From positions 62,001 to 126,000 of the forward strand of contig UPXY01000001.1 in the NCBI GenBank assembly GCA_900538305.1: DNA of 64,000 nt, given 5' to 3'. Source of the stretch: an uncultured Collinsella sp. (GTDB lineage: Bacteria > Actinomycetota > Coriobacteriia > Coriobacteriales > Coriobacteriaceae). The notes under the pieces were generated by a model. It was given only the letters and a program-made list of their open reading frames with translations, was not told the DNA's origin and searched no databases. The position numbers were made by a program, and so were the translations under genes. Below are positions 26,483 to 35,012 of this stretch, piece by piece (the first letter of the stretch is position 1; each line of letters opens with the position of its first letter).

Positions 26483-27245
26483 ACCCGCTTCTGTGCGCAC
26501 TTTCTTCTTCGCCTGCAACGAAGACCACGATGGTTCTCGTGGAGCTTCTACCGTTCGCTTCCGCGCAGGTGACGAGGGTGAGGGCGCGCTCTGCGTCCTC
26601 GACGAGTACCTCCCATTCTGAGCTCCGTGCCGAAGCCGCTTCGGTGAGCTCGACGAGCCAGGTGCGGAATGCGTCATCGCTATCCCAGGAAAAGCGCTGG
26701 ATGGGCGCGAAATACGCGTCAACACGCATGGCGCAGAGCGGATGGAGCCGTTCCGCCTCCGCTCCCGGCATCTCCCAAACGGCATCCCCCAGCTCATCGA
26801 AGCGATGTTGTTCGTAGCTGTTCCAGAGCGGTGTGAACATCTGGTTCGTCCATCCGACGCGATGGCCGAAGACCATGATGTGGCGGCTACCGGGAAGGGA
26901 ACGGCGGTCCATGAACGGGCAACCGAGGCTGCTTCGCTCACCCCACAGGTCGTGCGTGAGGTAATATTCATCAGGTGCAGTGTCCTCAAGAGCTGCCACC
27001 GGAAGATCGATCCCGGTTCCGTCTATGCGCAGCCATGCCGCGGGGAGATGCCCATCAATGCCCGTTCCGTTTTCGGGTGCGGGGTCGTCGCGCGCGAGTG
27101 CAAGCTGTGCATACTCCCATGCGTCCCAGTCGTGGCTCGCGGTAATCGAAGCGGCGCTTCCAATGCAGAGCAGCGCCAGGACAAGTGTCGCCAGGCGTGC
27201 GGGGGTGGGCGCGTGCGAACCCGTCCCCGCGGTGCGTACCGTCAC
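26469..27245 (-). CDS. Class B-type sortase
   Basis: A 258-residue membrane-anchored cysteine transpeptidase that attaches surface proteins to the cell wall. An N-terminal hydrophobic segment (about 16-35) acts as signal anchor. The catalytic histidine is in MVFGHRVGW, the cysteine in LTLVTCAEANG and the arginine in SSTRTIVVFV. The spacing resembles class B sortases. Its GTG start overlaps the stop of the adhesin gene (GTGA), so the two form one operon and the adhesin is the likely substrate. Confidence 0.88.
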   Translation of the reverse strand: MTVRTAGTGSHAPTPARLATLVLALLCIGSAASITASHDWDAWEYAQLALARDDPAPENGTGIDGHLPAAWLRIDGTGIDLPVAALEDTAPDEYYLTHDLWGERSSLGCPFMDRRSLPGSRHIMVFGHRVGWTNQMFTPLWNSYEQHRFDELGDAVWEMPGAEAERLHPLCAMRVDAYFAPIQRFSWDSDDAFRTWLVELTEAASARSSEWEVLVEDAERALTLVTCAEANGRSSTRTIVVFVAGEEESAHRSGSTEP

Positions 27246-30200
27246 GAGCGGCCTCGCTTCCCAAGACGCAACCAGACGAACAAGAGGATGATGGCGGTAG
27301 AGATAAGCGGCGGCGTGACCATCGCTACGCCTGTTTGCGCAAGCTTCTCTGCGAGGGTGCGCGGCACCTGCGCGACGGCATCGCTGTCATGGTCTTCAAG
27401 TTGGTCGGTTGTGGTGCGCGTGCCGCCATTGCGATAGAGGTCGACGCGTGCGGCGTTGGTGAGTTCAGCGTCTCCGGTGTAGGCCTTTGTGACCTTCATG
27501 TGCAGCACGAGCGGTGCGTACTCGACGCCCTCGGTGAGCTCTTCGCCTGCGTGCTTGGCGGTAATATTCTCGAGGTCGTCGTGCTCGTCGTGGAGGTCAT
27601 CGCGATCCCAGCTATCCAAGCGGCTGGCAAAGCCGGCGTTAACGCATCCGTATTCAAGGCGGATGGCAACCACCCGCTCCCCAGCAGAGAGATCAAGGTC
27701 TTGTATCGAGAGCTCGGTTGCCGTAGTGGAATCTATTCCTTCCGCCCAGAGGTGCCAGCCGGTGTAGTCGACCGCGCGGCCATCGTCGCCCAGGACATCC
27801 TCATTGGAGGCGTCGTTGAGCCAGGGGTTTGGATGTCCATCGGAGAGCGTGGCGTTGGCGGTCGTGCTGGGAGGTTCTCCATCATCCACATGCGGCTCAT
27901 GTTGTGCGCCTTCTTCGCTCTCGGCCGTCATTTCAACAGCTGCTGTTCGGTACCACACGTTGAGTTTGCCATCATAGTCGCCAGACGCCTGCGGCGTTGT
28001 GATCGAGATGAGTTCGGCTAACCCTTCGGCTGCCCCGCTGAGCTCATCGGTGACGGTGAACTCATCCACCCAAGTTGAGCTTGTCGAGCGGAAATCGATC
28101 GAGTAGTCGAAGCGCCCCTCGTCGGATACCGTGACCTCCGCACGGTTCTTCCCATCACCATTCGCCTCGGTGGCTTCAGCCACGGGATCCGCGATCTCTT
28201 GGCGTTTGTCGATTTCGCCGGAGGCCTCGATGGGTTCGTCGTACATGGTGACGTTTTGCACCTTGCCGGTCTCGAGCACGCGGAACTCCACGGCAGTCGC
28301 CTGGTCGTAATCGTGCGGAGTCATCTCTTCGACGAGGGTGTATACGCCGGGTGCGAGGGCGTCGATGCGGTGCGCCTCCTCGTTCGATATCCAGCGGTCG
28401 AGCACCGTCCCTTCGCTGTCGAGCAACACGAGCCGCGCACCCGGGATTTCGGACTCATCGGTGACGTCGCGTTTCGAGATATCAACCTTCGTATAATCGT
28501 CTTCGACAGCGATCGCGTAGCTCTCTATTCCTTCGGTTAATCCCTGTTCATCCACGGTGAAGTAGTGGATCTTTCCATCGGTGAGATAACCTGCCGGCGC
28601 CTGCTGCTCCTCGATGCGATAGGAGCCTGCTCTGAGATGTGCGATGCGAATGGTTCCATCTGCACCTGTGGTGAGTTCGATCGCCTCGACGCCCTGTTCG
28701 AGAAGGTGGCTTGTTTGGGCGAACGCATCGTCTTCAACGATCCCATAAGAGCAGCTACCGGCTTGGACGTCGATGCGTCCGGTAGACACGCCGTCGATGA
28801 GAACGCTGTAGAGGCCGGATGGGAGACCAGTGCCGGTGAACACGGCCTGCTGTTCATCGTGGGAAAGGGGAATCGGTGAGCTCGTTTCATCCTCTGTGTC
28901 GCTCACCAGGAACAACGCCGCTTCCGATGCGCCCTCCGCACGGATCGCCACGGCGCCCATGCCGTCCTTAGGGTCGTAGCGAAGCTCGTCTTCCGCCTGC
29001 CAGAGCTCGAAGACGGCATTTGCGAGCGGCTCGTCCGTGCACAGGATATTCTTATCGACAAGCGTCTCGGTCGGCTCGTTTTCCACGATCACATCGGTGT
29101 AGACGAGCTCTGTTGTCGCGTTTTCGTAGGAGAGCGTGAACTCATGGGGCTCGGTGTCGAGTACGTGGCCTGCAGGAGCCTTCGTCTCGATGAGGGCGTA
29201 GGTCGCGCTGCCGGAGCCGAGCCAGAGCTCGTCTGTCTCCGCAGCTCCTTCGGCGTCGGTCGTGATGTGGTCGACGACCTCGCCGTCTACGGCGCGTACC
29301 GTTCCGTCCGGGCTCACGATGTCGCCCACCGCAACCACATCGAACTCCGCTCCTGCAAGCGAGCAGCCGCCATCATGCGCCGCCGGCTCTCCCGCGCAGG
29401 TTTTTTGGATGCGCGCGGCACCCATCGCCTGGTCGTCTTCGACTTCGACCACGGCGAGCGGAGCTGCGCTTTCGAAGTCGTCGGATAAGGAGAGGGAAAT
29501 CTCGGAACCGAGAAGGTAGGGGGCTGCCGCGGCCACCTCACGTACGGTATATGTTCCCGGCGCAAGGCGCTCGGGCAGCGTCACCGACCCATCAGCCGAT
29601 GTGGTGAACGTGTCAATTTCGGAGGCTTCGGGATACCAGTTCGTCATGCTTACCGGCGATCCGGTCGCATCGATGATCTGAAACGAGAACCCGGCGAGTG
29701 GGATCCGCGCGCCGCTTGCCGCATCGACCTTCACGATCTCTAGGCGTGTCGAGATCTGCTCGTCGCGCAGGGAGTAGCGCAGCGTTGCGCCGTCTACCAT
29801 CTGCTCCGCACCGATCTGCCACGACCCCACGGCGTCGAAGCCGCTCGGCACCGTAGCTGGGTCTTCTCGTATCGTGTATCCAGCCGCGTCATAGGGGATG
29901 GCTCCCGAGGCTTTTGCTGGCCGCGTGCCCTTACCGAACCAAAGAGCAGGGTCGTCCGCCGTGCTCGCAAAGCCATCTTCCCCAGTGGTGATCGTCCCCA
30001 CCACAGAACCTGTGGTGTTCGAGATGATCTCGAAGCGCACGTTTGCGGCGGGCTCGCTGTGGCCGTCCGTCTCCTCCCAAGGGGTATCGGAACCAAGCGT
30101 CTTTGCGATCTCGAGATCGAAGGCGATGACGTCTTCTGCGAAATCATCCACGGGTTCAAGCTCGATGACGCCAGATGCGTCGAGATCTTTCGCATGCACG

Positions 30201-31627
30201 GTATAGGTATGGACGCGGGTATCGAGCTTGTATCCCTCGGGAGCCTTCGTTTCCGTGATGGTGGTCGTGCCGAGCGGGAGCCCGTCGATGCGCACGCGCC
30301 CCTGCTCGTCGGTGGCAGCCGTGTGCGCCACACCGTTGGCATCGACGACGGTATACACCGCCCCTTCGAATGAAGTTCCTGGCTGAGCGCTCTGTCCGGT
30401 CGCGGAATCGCGCTTCTGGATGGTTATGCTCACGGAACCCGGAGTATCGGCGAGCTCGACCTCTGCGGTGGCGCTCGTCTCCAGGATTTCGAAATGCTGG
30501 TTTTCAGGGTTGAGCGCGAAGCCCTTCGGCGCCTCAGTCTCTTTTGCATAGTAGCTGCCAAAGGTGAGGTCACAGGTCGCATGCCCGTGTTCGTCGGTGG
30601 TAATCGTTGCCGCCAGCTTATCTGTGGCGGCATCGTAGATCTCGTACGTCGCGCCCGCGTAGGCGTATTCTTCGTTACCGGCGGTGAGAGAGGCGTCGGC
30701 GGAGACTTTCGTAAACGTCACCCGGGCAGATGGTGTTACGGGAATGATGACGAAGATGCTCTGCGCGTCGGGGTTGGTGAGGTTTCTTCGCAGCCACAGG
30801 GCGTCGTCCCACCACCCGCTCTGTCCGGAATGCGCGAGCGCGTCCTGCGCCAGCTCCTGACACTTCGCGAGCTCGGAGGCATCCTTGAGACGTCCGGTAT
30901 CGCTGCCGTCCCAATTCTCGTACAGGTCGTAGAACTCATAGCCGTGGTACCAGATGGCATCGCCTTGGACGTACGCGCCGTTCACCAAATGCTTGGTGAA
31001 TTCCCATGCAGCACGGAGCTGGTCGTCTCTGCCGGTGAACCCGTAGGTTGCTCGGCCGAGGGTCGAGGTGGGGGAATAGGCCGCCGCGTAGGCCATGGCG
31101 TGCGCATCGAAGGAAGACGTCACCACGGCGCTGCTCAGTGGCGGGTTGCCGGTGTCGTGCGTGTCGCTATAGGTGAAGTCCTCGACTGCGACCGCAGGGC
31201 CGTAGGTATCGCCGATGGATGGCGCGTTGGAGTGAACCGATCCACAGACGCACCAGGTGCCATCGGAGAGGTCCCACCAGGTGATGGGAGATCCCAGGGC
31301 ACCGGTTGCCGCATCGCGCTTCTTCACGGTGACGTTGTTGGCAAACGATGGAGGCACGCTCACCGTCGCGTTCGCCGGTTGCGGGATGCTTGTGCAAAGC
31401 AAGAAGAGCGCGACGACGCCCAGGATAAGGCGTGCGAGGACAGGCGCGTGCACACGGCGCGCAAGGGAGGCGAGCAGGATGCGTCTCGCTGACCCGCATG
31501 CAGAGGATACGGCTGCAGATGTGTGGGGGAGCTGGGGAGCGCTTCGCGCCCTGCGAGCGCTGGTGTGGTTGATGGGTGTCTTCGGTCGCTTCGTGGCGCG
31601 GTGCCCTGCATTGTTGTTGCGAACCAT
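27242..31627 (-). CDS. LAQTG-anchored Cna-B/SpaA-type surface adhesin with putative thioester domain
   Basis: A 1461-residue cell-wall protein. The ATG at 31627 follows AGGGAGG by six bases. It has a long basic N-region, a hydrophobic segment (about 65-80) and a probable cleavage site after PANA. The N-terminal domain has TWCVCGSV (Cys126/128) and YVQGDAIW (Gln221), resembling the Cys and TQxA parts of internal-thioester adhesin domains. Several SpaA/Cna-B-type modules follow, marked by repeats such as TETKAPEGYKLDT, IETKAPAGHVLDT and EEQQAPAGYLTDG. The C-terminus is LAQTG, a hydrophobic helix and KRGRS, a variant sortase signal. The dedicated sortase follows with a four-base overlap. Confidence 0.88.
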   Translation of the reverse strand: MVRNNNAGHRATKRPKTPINHTSARRARSAPQLPHTSAAVSSACGSARRILLASLARRVHAPVLARLILGVVALFLLCTSIPQPANATVSVPPSFANNVTVKKRDAATGALGSPITWWDLSDGTWCVCGSVHSNAPSIGDTYGPAVAVEDFTYSDTHDTGNPPLSSAVVTSSFDAHAMAYAAAYSPTSTLGRATYGFTGRDDQLRAAWEFTKHLVNGAYVQGDAIWYHGYEFYDLYENWDGSDTGRLKDASELAKCQELAQDALAHSGQSGWWDDALWLRRNLTNPDAQSIFVIIPVTPSARVTFTKVSADASLTAGNEEYAYAGATYEIYDAATDKLAATITTDEHGHATCDLTFGSYYAKETEAPKGFALNPENQHFEILETSATAEVELADTPGSVSITIQKRDSATGQSAQPGTSFEGAVYTVVDANGVAHTAATDEQGRVRIDGLPLGTTTITETKAPEGYKLDTRVHTYTVHAKDLDASGVIELEPVDDFAEDVIAFDLEIAKTLGSDTPWEETDGHSEPAANVRFEIISNTTGSVVGTITTGEDGFASTADDPALWFGKGTRPAKASGAIPYDAAGYTIREDPATVPSGFDAVGSWQIGAEQMVDGATLRYSLRDEQISTRLEIVKVDAASGARIPLAGFSFQIIDATGSPVSMTNWYPEASEIDTFTTSADGSVTLPERLAPGTYTVREVAAAAPYLLGSEISLSLSDDFESAAPLAVVEVEDDQAMGAARIQKTCAGEPAAHDGGCSLAGAEFDVVAVGDIVSPDGTVRAVDGEVVDHITTDAEGAAETDELWLGSGSATYALIETKAPAGHVLDTEPHEFTLSYENATTELVYTDVIVENEPTETLVDKNILCTDEPLANAVFELWQAEDELRYDPKDGMGAVAIRAEGASEAALFLVSDTEDETSSPIPLSHDEQQAVFTGTGLPSGLYSVLIDGVSTGRIDVQAGSCSYGIVEDDAFAQTSHLLEQGVEAIELTTGADGTIRIAHLRAGSYRIEEQQAPAGYLTDGKIHYFTVDEQGLTEGIESYAIAVEDDYTKVDISKRDVTDESEIPGARLVLLDSEGTVLDRWISNEEAHRIDALAPGVYTLVEEMTPHDYDQATAVEFRVLETGKVQNVTMYDEPIEASGEIDKRQEIADPVAEATEANGDGKNRAEVTVSDEGRFDYSIDFRSTSSTWVDEFTVTDELSGAAEGLAELISITTPQASGDYDGKLNVWYRTAAVEMTAESEEGAQHEPHVDDGEPPSTTANATLSDGHPNPWLNDASNEDVLGDDGRAVDYTGWHLWAEGIDSTTATELSIQDLDLSAGERVVAIRLEYGCVNAGFASRLDSWDRDDLHDEHDDLENITAKHAGEELTEGVEYAPLVLHMKVTKAYTGDAELTNAARVDLYRNGGTRTTTDQLEDHDSDAVAQVPRTLAEKLAQTGVAMVTPPLISTAIILLFVWLRLGKRGRS

Positions 31628-31918
31628 GGGTTGCCTCCCTTGCATCGCCGGGAGCCGAGCATACCGCGTCCATCTGGCGTGACCCTCGCAGCGGTCTTGC
31701 GGGAATCTTGTCAAAACCTGGTATCGGGCTGGCACTCGCAACGGGCGGCCTGATGCGAAGCGCCAGAGCGTGGGGACATGAAGTAACCAGCGGTTCTTTT
31801 CACAGGGAAACCACCACAAAGAGTCCATCGATGTCCTCGGTGCCCTATCCATCGCGCGTCTAGGGCGGTGTAGTGAAGTGCAAATTCCAGACGCACCCCA
31901 TGTGATAAAAATTTATGG
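31628..31918. other. Adhesin upstream region
   Basis: No gene is supported in this 291-base gap. On the minus strand a TTGACA lies at about 31713-31708 and a TATGCT at about 31660, too far apart to be one promoter. The adhesin promoter is therefore not resolved. Confidence 0.4.
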
Positions 31919-31947
31919 TTGACGCAGTCGTGCGGGCGGGGTATTAT
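31919..31947 (+). promoter_or_regulatory. tRNA promoter
   Basis: TTGACG (31919-31924) and TATTAT (31942-31947) are separated by 17 bases. They sit 13 bases before tRNA-Ile, a near-consensus arrangement typical of stable-RNA promoters. Confidence 0.85.
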
Positions 31948-31960
31948 CTCCTGGTGCGAT

Positions 31961-32037
31961 GGACCTGTAGCTCAGTTGGTTAGAGCGTCCGGCTGATAAC
32001 CGGGAGGTCACAAGTTCGAATCTTGTCAGGTCCACCA
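31961..32037 (+). tRNA. tRNA-Ile (GAT)
   Basis: A 77-nt cloverleaf. The acceptor stem is GGACCTG with CAGGTCC, the D-arm is TAGCTCAGTTGGTTAGAGC, the anticodon GAT is at 31995-31997, and the T-loop is GTTCGAATC. CCA is encoded. It is followed by a strong hairpin and tRNA-Ala. No rRNA genes are adjacent. Confidence 0.98.
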
Positions 32038-32047
32038 ACTCTTTCGC

Positions 32048-32092
32048 AATAAACACCCCAGCGAGAGCCGAGTCGCCGCTGGGGTGTTTATT
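32048..32092 (+). terminator. Strong hairpin between the two tRNA genes
   Basis: AATAAACACCCCAGCG (32048-32063) and its exact complement (32077-32092) form a 16-bp stem with a 13-base loop. The U-rich strand is inside the stem, so it may act as a bidirectional terminator or as a processing signal between the tRNAs. Confidence 0.6.
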
Positions 32093-32098
32093 CCTAAA

Positions 32099-32174
<76 letters not shown>

Positions 32175-32185
32175 GAGACCATCTT

Positions 32186-32209
32186 GACCTCGCAGCCGCG
32201 AGGTCTTTT
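32186..32209 (+). terminator. Terminator after tRNA-Ala
   Basis: GACCTCGC and GCGAGGTC form a perfect eight-bp stem with a four-base loop, followed by TTTTC. Confidence 0.85.
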
Positions 32210-32241
32210 CATATCCAGCGGCAAGCCCTGCCCGAGCCTCG

Positions 32242-32275
32242 TCGCGCCGAACCCCATCGCGCCGAACCCCATCGC
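32242..32275. repeat. 15-bp tandem repeat
   Basis: The unit CGCGCCGAACCCCAT occurs about two and a third times between the tRNA terminator and the GntR gene. The meaning is unknown. It may be neutral expansion. Confidence 0.6.
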
Positions 32276-32373
32276 GCACCCACCCATTCGTCTACATTAT
32301 TTGCAGAGGTAGAGTCGGTCGCGATAAGATGGTGCGTGCAACATCCCGTCGAGCAGGTTGGTAACAAGACGTC

Positions 32374-33201
32374 ATGGCAAACAGGCAGCTGAGCGTATCG
32401 GGTCCATTCGTGCCCGAGGAGGACGATACCATAGGATTCGGAGAATCCCCGAGGGGTTCAGCCTCGCAAAGCCATGTGGAAAAAACGGCGCCCGCGCTCT
32501 ATACCCAGCTCACCGACATCATCCGCGAAAAGATCTATTCTCGTGAGTGGGCGGTGAAGAGCAAGATTCCCTCGGAACACGAACTCATGGCGCAGTACCG
32601 TCTGGCGCGTGGAACCGTCCGCCGTGCCATCAGCGCGCTCGTGGACGAGGGCCTTCTCGTACGCGAGCATGGACGGGGCACGTTCGTTGCCGAACCCGGC
32701 CTCTCGCACGCCGTGGAGTCCCGCCCGTTCTCGTTCGCCGAGGCTCTACACAACCAGGGAAAGACGTTCAAAACGGTCATTGTCGATGAATGGGTGACGC
32801 CCGCGCCTTCCGACGTGGCGGTCGAGCTCGACGTCCCTCCTCACAGCGACGTGATGTTTCTGCGCCGCGTGCGTTATGTCGACGGTGTGCCTATCATGTG
32901 TCAGGAGAGTTGGCTCAGCCTGCAGGAGTGTCCCGGCCTTTGCGATATCGACTATCGGAACGAATCGCTGTTCGACGCCGTTGAGCGCTGTGCGGGGCGC
33001 AAGATCAAGTATTCGAAGATGCGCTATGCCGCGCGCATCGCAGGAAAAGAGCACGGTGACCTGCTCGCCTGCGAGGAGACCGCTGCCATCCTTTTGCTCG
33101 AGCAGACTATCAGCCTCGCTGATCATCGCCCCGTCGAATGGGGAACCACCTGGTTCCGTCCCGGACAATCGATCGTAAGTAACGCCGTGCAGCCCGATTA
33201 A
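32374..33201 (+). CDS. GntR-family regulator, HutC/UTRA type
   Basis: A 275-residue repressor-type protein. After a ~38-residue polar leader, a winged helix-turn-helix (about 42-108) shows LYTQLTDIIREKIYS, KIPSEHELMAQYRLARGTVRRAI and GLLVREHGRGTFV. The C-terminal UTRA effector domain (about 118-270) has VMFLRRVRYVDGVPIMCQESWL and the closing PVEWGTTWFRPG. It lies immediately upstream of the PTS operon, whose promoter overlaps a perfect palindrome, so it probably controls that operon in response to a phosphorylated sugar. The start could be further in, because the ribosome site is weak. Confidence 0.88.
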   Translation: MANRQLSVSGPFVPEEDDTIGFGESPRGSASQSHVEKTAPALYTQLTDIIREKIYSREWAVKSKIPSEHELMAQYRLARGTVRRAISALVDEGLLVREHGRGTFVAEPGLSHAVESRPFSFAEALHNQGKTFKTVIVDEWVTPAPSDVAVELDVPPHSDVMFLRRVRYVDGVPIMCQESWLSLQECPGLCDIDYRNESLFDAVERCAGRKIKYSKMRYAARIAGKEHGDLLACEETAAILLLEQTISLADHRPVEWGTTWFRPGQSIVSNAVQPD

Positions 33202-33276
33202 CCACAGCCATCGACCGTTCACGGAGATTTGTGCATTTTTATCTTGCAAACTTGTTCAAAAAACTATATACATGTG

Positions 33277-33309
33277 TTGAAACTTGTATATAAAAAAATA
33301 TACAAGTTT
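33277..33309 (+). promoter_or_regulatory. PTS operon promoter overlapped by palindromic operator
   Basis: TTGAAA (33277-33282) and TATACA (33299-33304) are separated by 16 bases. The perfect inverted repeat AAACTTGTATAT / ATATACAAGTTT (33280-33309, six-A centre) covers spacer and -10. An additional half-site CAAACTTGT lies at about 33247. This is where a GntR-type repressor would compete with RNA polymerase. Confidence 0.75.
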
Positions 33310-33360
33310 GCGCCAACATAGGCACTCTCAGATTGAGAGTCGATGGGAGGGATGCTGCCT

Positions 33361-34065
33361 ATGGAGAAAGTACGCCTTAGAAAACCGTTTTTCGTGGTCA
33401 ACCCCAAATCGTACCTCTATGGAGACGATGCTCTCGCGTTGGCACGGAAGGCGGACGAGCTGGCAGAGCGCTACGACATCGATTGCCTCTTCACCGCACA
33501 GCTCATCGACCTGCCGCGTATCATCGCGGAGTGCCCGCACCTCGTGCCGTGCGCTCAGGCCATGGAGAGCCTGAAGCCCGGTCGCGGCATGGGTCATATC
33601 CTGCCCGAGGCGCTTGCCGCCGCAGGCGTGAAGGCGACGTTCCTGAACCATGCGGAGTACCCCTGCACCGTCCATGAGCTCGCGGCGACGATTGCCCGCG
33701 CCAATGAGGTCGGTATCCTCACGGTCGTGTGCGCAGACTCGGTCGAGGAGGGCGAGATGATAGCCTCGCTCAAGCCCGATGTCATGGTCTGCGAGCTCAC
33801 GAGCCTCATCGGTACCGGTCAAGTCGCCGGCGAGGACTACATGCGCGGCTCGACCGAGGCTGTGAAGGCGGTCTCGCCCGAGACGCTCGTGCTCCAGGCT
33901 GCTGGCATCTCTACCGGCCAGAACGTCTACGATGCGATTAAGTACGGCGCCGACGGTACGGGCGGCACGTCCGGTATCGTTGCGGCCGCCGATCCGTTCG
34001 CGACCCTCGACGAGATGTTCGCCGCGCTCGACCAGGCGCGCACCGATTTCTGCAAGGAGGCGTGA
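33361..34065 (+). CDS. Triosephosphate-isomerase-like protein
   Basis: A ~234-residue TIM-barrel protein resembling the short, archaeal-type triosephosphate isomerases. NPKSYL carries a candidate active-site Lys, FLNHAEYP matches the catalytic-His NHSE-like motif, VCELTSLIGTG matches the catalytic-Glu loop, and AAGISTGQNV and DGTGGTSGIV form the phosphate-binding end. The start is placed at ATG 33361 because GGGAGGG lies just upstream. ATGs at 33343 and 33352 are in the same frame. It heads a PTS-aldolase operon, so it may handle a triose phosphate or a related sugar phosphate from the imported polyol. Confidence 0.72.
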   Translation: MEKVRLRKPFFVVNPKSYLYGDDALALARKADELAERYDIDCLFTAQLIDLPRIIAECPHLVPCAQAMESLKPGRGMGHILPEALAAAGVKATFLNHAEYPCTVHELAATIARANEVGILTVVCADSVEEGEMIASLKPDVMVCELTSLIGTGQVAGEDYMRGSTEAVKAVSPETLVLQAAGISTGQNVYDAIKYGADGTGGTSGIVAAADPFATLDEMFAALDQARTDFCKEA

Positions 34066-34068
34066 GCC

Positions 34069-34590
34069 GTGACGGTCTATAAAGGCAAGCTCCAGATGGA
34101 GACGCTCGCGGGAAAGCCCACCTACGTGGATATCACAGAGGGTGTGCGCAGCGTGATCGCGGAGTCTGGCGTTAAGGAAGGTATCGCCGTCGTCATCTCG
34201 TGCCACACGACCTGCGCGGTGTTCTCCGAGGAGTACGACCACGACCACACGCCGGCGGGCGATACGTACCTGCAGGCTGATCTCTCCGACGGCCTCGACA
34301 AGATCTTCCCCGAGCAGCATGACTGGAAGACGTACCGCTATCCCGGCATCCAGCACTTCGAAGAGGTCGAGTCCTGGCCGAATCTCGATTTGTGGCTTCC
34401 GGGAGGCGATCGCACGATGCTCTGGAACGGCGATGCCCACCTGCGCTCCACACTCATCGGCAGCAACCAGACCTTCGAGGTCGAGAACGGCGAGCTCCAG
34501 ATGAACGGCCTTGCGAGCATCTACTTCGTCGACTTCGATCGCACGCGCGAGCGCACGCGCAAGGTGAAGGTCATCGTCATCGGTGAATAG
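34069..34590 (+). CDS. YjbQ family (UPF0047) protein
   Basis: A 173-residue member of the YjbQ family, whose members have been linked to thiamine-phosphate synthase-like activity. Family features are VVISCHTTCAVFSEE with the conserved His-Thr-Thr, NGDAHLRSTLIGSNQ with metal-ligand-like Asp-His, and the closing ASIYFVDFDRTRERTRKVKV. The GTG at 34069 lies three bases after the TPI-like stop, so it is cotranscribed. Why this enzyme accompanies a PTS is unclear; its true substrate here may be a sugar phosphate. Confidence 0.85.
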   Translation: MTVYKGKLQMETLAGKPTYVDITEGVRSVIAESGVKEGIAVVISCHTTCAVFSEEYDHDHTPAGDTYLQADLSDGLDKIFPEQHDWKTYRYPGIQHFEEVESWPNLDLWLPGGDRTMLWNGDAHLRSTLIGSNQTFEVENGELQMNGLASIYFVDFDRTRERTRKVKVIVIGE

Positions 34591-34654
34591 GGCAACCCTA
34601 CGGCATTCGTCTTAGCAGTAGCGAGGGCATAGCCCTCGAAGGAAGGGAGTAGCA

Positions 34655-34939
34655 ATGAAGAAGATCGTACTCGCCTGCGGATCCGGTATCGCCACGTCCA
34701 CGGCCGTCGCCAACAAGGTTTCGGCGTTTCTGAACGAGAACGGCATGGCCGGTCAGTACACCATCGTGCAGTGTGCCATCGCCGAGGCCCCGAGCCAGTG
34801 CGCCGACGCCGTCATGCTCATCTCCACGACTGTGCCGCCGGCGGGCATCACCTGCCCGTACGTGAACGGCGTCTCGTTCCTTACGAACATGGGCGTTGCC
34901 CAGACCCAGCAGCAGATCCTCGACATTCTCAAGCAGTAG
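34655..34939 (+). CDS. gatB: PTS EIIB, galactitol type
   Basis: A 94-residue cytoplasmic phosphocarrier. The phosphorylated cysteine is at position 8 in LACGSGIATST, the P-loop-like motif of galactitol-type EIIB. It passes phosphate from EIIA to the incoming sugar. GAAGGGAG lies upstream of the ATG. EIIC follows after 73 bases, and the operon's EIIA is further downstream at 38.2 kb. Confidence 0.9.
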   Translation: MKKIVLACGSGIATSTAVANKVSAFLNENGMAGQYTIVQCAIAEAPSQCADAVMLISTTVPPAGITCPYVNGVSFLTNMGVAQTQQQILDILKQ

Positions 34940-35012
34940 GGTGCGGTATGCGGGGGAGGCTTTGGGAGAACGCCTTTCCCGTTGAATGTAGACATAGGAA
35001 GAAGGAGGAAAG

